Assembly (NCBI GenBank): GCA_030490835.1
Contig: CM059971.1
Location: 104,784,095-104,848,094, forward strand
Direction of reading: 5' to 3'
Length of the DNA stretch: 64,000 bases
DNA from: Annona cherimola
Lineage: Eukaryota; Streptophyta; Magnoliopsida; Magnoliales; Annonaceae
This document shows positions 59,661-64,000 of the stretch, in pieces (position 1 is the stretch's first letter; every line of letters begins with the position of its first letter). The position numbers were made by a program, and so were the translations under genes. The notes under the pieces were generated by a model. It was not told where the DNA came from and searched no databases. It saw only the letters and a program-made list of their open reading frames with translations.

Positions 59661-62085
59661 GTTTCACATCTCGTTCTGAGAGTGAATATGATGCATTTGG
59701 TGCAGGGCATGGATGCAACAGTATTTCTGCTGGACTTGGTACATTTTCTTGCATTATGCTCTTTTTGCTCAGTGGTATTAAGCAAACCGGTGAACTGATG
59801 AATTTCCTGGATCCTAACCACTTTTGGAAATCAAAGCAACCATCTTCTAATCGCTAAAGATGTAAGCTTGAAAACATCTGATGGTATTCTGGAAGTTCAC
59901 AAAAATGATGTATATGACAAGTTTGTGCACATCGTGATATCTAAATCAAACTAGGGGAGTACAGAGTACTCTGTTCATTTTTGGACTTTGAGTTGATATT
60001 GAAATTAAACAAGTTCATTTTTTGGAGTTTGGACCATGACAAACAGAACCATGGTAGCTACATTATGTTTAAGAGTGAGGGCATTTGATGGGAAATTTAG
60101 AAGGAAATAGTTTATTTATGTTTTCATGAAATTTCAAATTCTGAATTTGGTAAGAAATGAAGTGCACTTGCTGAACCACAAAGAAAATAGCAGCAGGAAA
60201 TATAAGGAATAGAGTTTGTGAGATATACTTGCCGAATTGTTTTTATGTTGTTTTGTATACTGATTTTTTTAAATCCATATCCTCTTTCCCAAGTTACTAT
60301 ATGGACCATCACTCTCCTTTTCTTTCTCATCACAACTTGAGGAGCTGCATAAACATTAATGCACTTTTGTGCTTCTCGCTGCTGGGAATTATGGCCTTGA
60401 TGGACTGCCAAATCTGTTTCTCCCTCCCAAGTCCCATCATTAGATTTTCGATGTCCAAAGCCAATACCAGTCCTTGTTGTTGCATCAACAAATCTCAGCT
60501 TTTTGTATTCATCCCTAATACCCAATAGCTTCTTGTAACTGCTAAGCATCTTATCTTTCCAGAGATATCTTCCTGCTGTTGAACCAGTGTATCTTGTGTG
60601 GGCATCCATGAGTTGCCTTATGGATGCTGCATTTTAGTCTGTTATAACAGCAACGAAATGACCACCTTGGGTGAGCCAGCTACATGTTTAGTCCTGTCAT
60701 GACCCTCCACACGACTGGCCCTGTCCTCTCCAGTTAGCTGGATGCCTAGTCTCCTCTTGATGCTTTCTGGGCGTTCAATCTCGTCATTGACAGAGTGCAA
60801 ATTCTGTGAAATATGTATGTCTTGCTGCACTTCCATTGTTCTGTCTTGAAGGTCATCCATCATGAAAATAATAGCTCATATCATCTTGCATTAGATATCA
60901 CAGCCATGATCAGTTGGTGCACTTTTTGGCTGAATGCAAAGGTTAAAACTGATCCATGCATTTGGAAACACTTCATGAACCTGGTTAATATCATTTGATA
61001 AAATGTTGACTCTTACGATTATTTGAAACGGGCTCAAGAAACCTGCTTAGAGGTTTGGTTTGTCAATGCATGTCGCTTTTGGTTCAAAGATTCTTTTAAA
61101 TTGGTAGTTAATTCAATAGAAGATGGAATAATTGAACCAAATTCTCAGTCAACCACCCAGATCAAGAATTCAGTTCAACCCTAGTTAAGTAAAATTGTGC
61201 AATCAGAGCTATGGCTCTAAATATGTGGCAGTGGAAGATCCTTGCTCAATGCAATTCTTTCTGCAGTTATCTGAATCACGATAACAAAGATTGCAATTTT
61301 TTTTTCAAAATAACCTGGTGGGGCAATGCATCCATGGAAAATTTTCCTTGAAACCAAATCAATTTTTTCTTTTCTTTTTTTTTTATAAAGTCAGAGAATC
61401 AGGGGAAATAGATAGAAGTTCATTGAGTATAGTGGCAGAAAAAAAACGAAATCACATAGAAGTTTCCTTTACAAACCCAAAAAAATTAATAGTGTGAAAA
61501 AATGATCTTTTTTTAGGAGAAAAATGAAAATATTTTGGCCATTTGTATTATGAAAATGCATTGACTGAATAGAGAAGTCATTTTTTCGGGTAATCACAAC
61601 ATGTTTGGTCAAAAATTTTTTCCCCATCAGACATTGATGGAGTGGAATCTCTATGGAAAAAAAAATATTTAAGAAAGGATTCTTGTGTGTATAGGAAAAA
61701 TAATTCGTAATATTTATTCAATGAATCTCATTGTCTATGTCCTCCCCTTGGGTAACTGGAGACTTGTTTGCTTTTCTTCCTTATGTACATTGAACTGATT
61801 TTCTTCTTTGTCTCAGGTATGGCTATTGCAAGAGACCTTGAAGGGGAAAAGGAACGAATTGTAACAGTGATCAGTAATGGAACCACTATAGCAGGTCAGG
61901 CCTGTGAAGCAATGAGTAGTGCTGGATTTCCAGATTCTAATATGGTTGTGATTTTGAATGATAGCCAACATTCTTTGCATCCAAAGCTAGATGAGGGCTC
62001 TAAAATGTCAATTAATGCTCTATCCAGCACCCTAAGCAAAATCCAGTCCAGCAAGTCCTTCAGGCAATTTAGAGAAGCTGCGAAG
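59661..62085 (+). pseudogene. DXS: Internal two-exon fragment of a divergent DXS (1-deoxyxylulose-5-phosphate synthase)
   Basis: Exon A (59661-59738) encodes FTSRSESEYDAFGAGHGC then SISAGL. Exon B (61817-62085) encodes GMAIARDLEG, GQACEAMSSAGFPDSNMVVI, LNDSQHSLHP and ALSSTLSKIQSSKSFRQF, ending EAAK at a GT donor. They match consecutive exons of the plastid MEP-pathway enzyme DXS with intact frame and GT/AG borders across a 2078-bp intron. The thiamine-diphosphate motif GDG is replaced by SNG and the Lys-rich loop by SQHSLHP, which I associate with the divergent class III DXS proteins. The N-terminal exons (GGHL, WDVGHQ) and everything after exon B (pyrimidine-binding and C-terminal domains) are absent within the window, so it cannot encode an enzyme. 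An unrelated coding-like stretch lies on the opposite strand inside the intron. Confidence 0.8.
60124..60863 (-). other. Unrecognised coding-like sequence inside the DXS-fragment intron
   Basis: Two minus-strand frames read like real protein: 60863 to about 60650 (MMDDLQDRTMEVQQDIHISQ, then RPESIKRRLGIQLTGEDRAS) and about 60642 to 60330 (SIRQLMDAHTRYTG, LWKDKMLSSYKKLLGIRDEY, GIGFGHRKSNDGTWEGE). The first is acidic and Gln-rich, the second basic. I recognise no family and see no clear splice joining them. It could be another captured gene fragment or an unknown transposon protein. Confidence 0.35.
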
Positions 62086-62765
62086 GTATCCATTTTCATG
62101 TTTTAGTTTTAGTCTGTATCTATATGCATATATTTTTGGCAAAATTAATTGTAGTTTTGAAAGATTTTTCAACATACAATCCACCTATGTGAAGGAGAGC
62201 TGTGGTATGAATGCATACTTCATCTTTGCATTTATGGATATCTTAAGCCTTCACATCTCTCCAGTTCTCTTGAAGGCAGGGTTTTTTGATCCTTCCTATT
62301 GCACATAATCCATGAAGCAAATTGAATTCCGTTTCTATGGTTGATATTTTTTAGTTCCTCTCATCCATGATGAGGATGAGATGGGAACTTTTGCTGACCA
62401 TTCACTACAAATGGGGTTGCTTGCTGTGTAGCTTTTAGTAAAATACTCTCCCTTGCATATTTCTCCTTGCATCCAAGCTCTAATACAATCCGTCACTCAT
62501 AAAAATGCCTTAACATTAGAAACTACGAATATCTCAAAGAAATCTATGAAATCTGCTATCACAACAATATTGATGCAATCTGTCAATCTGATTGGCAAAT
62601 CCTTCTCTTTGGCCTGGGCTTGGACTGGTGGTGCAAAATGTCTACTGACAAGGTTGGAATCGAAACATATGTAGGTTAAAATTTGTCAAATGATAACACT
62701 GATTGTGATCACAAACAGTCTTTGGAAATCTTGATGATTTTGAGCCATCAAAAGAATTGATACTT

Positions 62766-62893
62766 TGGGGGTGTTTGACATTCCCATAAACTTGTCAATC
62801 ATCTTATATAACTATTATACTTTTCAATCATTTCTCCACAACTGCCGTATCTATTTTAACTTTATTCTCTTTATTTCTCATTATTATCATTAC
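62766..62893 (-). mobile_element. Partial Tourist-like MITE, copy 11
   Basis: It starts ggggtgtttgacattccc and keeps the family motifs ttttcaatcatttctcca and tatctattttaactttattc, then loses homology near 62893 without a right terminus. The surrounding 62086-63136 shows no gene. Confidence 0.55.
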
Positions 62894-63136
62894 ATAGTAT
62901 ATTCACAATATGTTGATGGTTTCACTTTGACAGTTTATACATAGAAACCTTTAATTTTGAAGAAGCCTTTAATTTTTATGTCTGCTAAGAATGACAGTTG
63001 GTGGAAGGTTGCCTCCATTGAGATGTATAAGTTTCCGTTATTAGTTTCTCTTTGTTGGTGCTATATCTGAGATGAATTATTACAATGTACAGAACTTTGG
63101 GGACTCTTGGCGTGATATTTATGAAATTTTTTTAAT

Positions 63137-63262
63137 ATGAGCATTGTACCTAAGGAAAATATTGAGGTCATTGCACAGAGTATCGACATCAATAATTTAT
63201 CACCAGATGTTGCACTTGCTCTTGCTCCTGATGTGGAATATCGAGTTCGTGAGATCATACGG
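63137..63262 (+). pseudogene. TAF6: First coding exon of TAF6 (TFIID subunit), isolated
   Basis: A 42-codon frame begins MSIVPKENIEVIAQSIDI and ends LAPDVEYRVREIIR at a GT donor (cgg|gtattt). This is the start of the histone-fold domain of plant TAF6, and the break lies after REI-x, where TAF6 exon 1 normally ends. The following exon (EAIKCMRHSKR-type) is not found before 64000, and a GH1 fragment begins 240 bp downstream. It is either an isolated captured exon or a TAF6 gene with a long, invaded first intron. Confidence 0.75.
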
Positions 63263-63492
63263 GTATTTGGTTCTGCCCAATTGTTCTAGAGCATTTGAAG
63301 CATGGTCTAGAGCCTACACAGGGTAGGATGCTAATTGCCGACATGTAGTGGTTACATATTTTCAAGAGTAAAAAGTCACCCAATTTCTGCCCATTCTTTC
63401 TCCTTTTTAATCAGTAAATGAAATCCCATGCAAAGGATGCCTGTTGGGAATTTCAAATTTTACAAAGAAAACTTTCCAATTTGAAATATTGA

Positions 63493-64000
63493 GGATTGGG
63501 CAGATATCCTTATACGATGCAGAATCTTGTGGGCAGCAGATTGCTCAAGTTCACACTGGAAGAATCCAGATCCTTGATTGGTTTGCTGGACTTTGTCGGC
63601 ATCATTCATTACACCACATTATATGCGAGGAATGATAGAAGCAGAATTTGGAAGTTAGTATTGCAGGTGCATGGTCTGATGCTACTGTTATTATAACCCG
63701 TAAGAACAAGAGATATCATATCATAGCCCTTCTCTTCATGTTCCAAAATCCAGTTGTGTAAGGTCCTAATGCATCATTACTGAACATATTGATTGCAGTG
63801 TATCGACATGGAGTGCCCATTGGAGATACTGTAGTTATCACTGCTCTGTTCCAAAATCCAGTTAGTCTTTTTTGTTTCCTCTGTTGCCAACCCATCTTTT
63901 TACAGCTTTACAAGACGCCAGTTGAAAATTATCTATTAGATTTGCAGAGAGTCAATCGATCACCTTTCTTATTCCTTCAGATCTGCTCTATGAGGTGCAG
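63493..64000 (+). pseudogene. GH1 beta-glucosidase fragment, frameshifted, truncated by the window end
   Basis: Frame 63499-63670 encodes GRYPYTMQNLVGSRLLKFTL then DFVGIIHYTTLYARNDRSRI, the GDYP...LVGSRLPKFT...DFIGLNYYT region of plant GH1 beta-glucosidases. Within the expected LVLNDASTDAAV segment the frame slips by one base (about 63665-63675), then resumes as SDATVIIT. A GT/AG intron (63700-63798) follows, and LYRHGVPIGDT (63799-63840) continues the family. After a further donor (gtagtt) and an acceptor at 63947 the match is poor. The Glu catalytic residues lie outside this piece. The frameshift marks it as a pseudogene or captured fragment. Confidence 0.7.

Noticed and set aside
1..64000. 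CRISPR arrays, bacterial operons, riboswitches or prophage
   Set aside because: The window is plant nuclear DNA with introns and plant transposons. No regularly spaced repeats of that type are present.

Overview
This window is plant nuclear DNA, almost certainly from a flowering plant. It is AT-rich, genes have GT-AG introns, and the recognisable proteins are plant-type: an L-type lectin receptor kinase, a cytosolic HSC70 with the intron plants place at Asp-72, plant VPS54, and a plastid YlmG/YGGT protein. Short transposons with terminal inverted repeats (MITEs) and fold-back elements are very dense. I cannot name the species. All splice models were read by eye and checked by reading-frame continuity and homology; no transcript data were available.

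Layout. 1-2.9 kb: AT-rich, one fold-back element. 2.95-4.93 kb (minus): single-exon L-type lectin receptor kinase. 5-12.4 kb: intergenic, with Tourist-like MITEs, fold-back elements, tRNA-like SINE fragments and degenerate telomere-type repeats. 12.48-15.53 kb (minus): two-exon HSC70. 15.7-23.9 kb: intergenic, with a 1.8-kb non-autonomous element and two nested-transposon clusters. 24.22-44.96 kb (minus): complete 18-exon VPS54 gene (1065 codons plus stop). Its introns hold two RTE-type LINE pieces, a SINE with perfect target-site duplication, MITEs, several small tandem duplications and a decayed copy of part of exon 12. 45-54.1 kb: repeat-rich intergenic DNA, including a near-perfect 89-bp-arm hairpin. 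54.18-54.96 kb (minus): YlmG/YGGT plastid membrane protein. 55.04-57.54 kb: a 1.25-kb tandem duplication joining the YlmG upstream flank to the 3' end of a small unrecognised gene (57.48-57.83 kb, minus). 58-64 kb: a mosaic of partial genes on the plus strand: two internal exons of a divergent DXS, the first exon of TAF6, and a frameshifted GH1 beta-glucosidase piece, with unrecognised coding-like sequence between.

The genes are unrelated housekeeping or signalling loci: a surface kinase, a cytosolic chaperone, a GARP retrograde-tethering subunit and a plastid membrane protein. There is no operon or cluster. The most unusual structures are the multi-gene fragment mosaic at the right end, the ghost of VPS54 exon 12, the 1.25-kb tandem duplication, and a 401-bp fold-back family with 9-bp target duplications found beside or inside Tourist-like MITEs.
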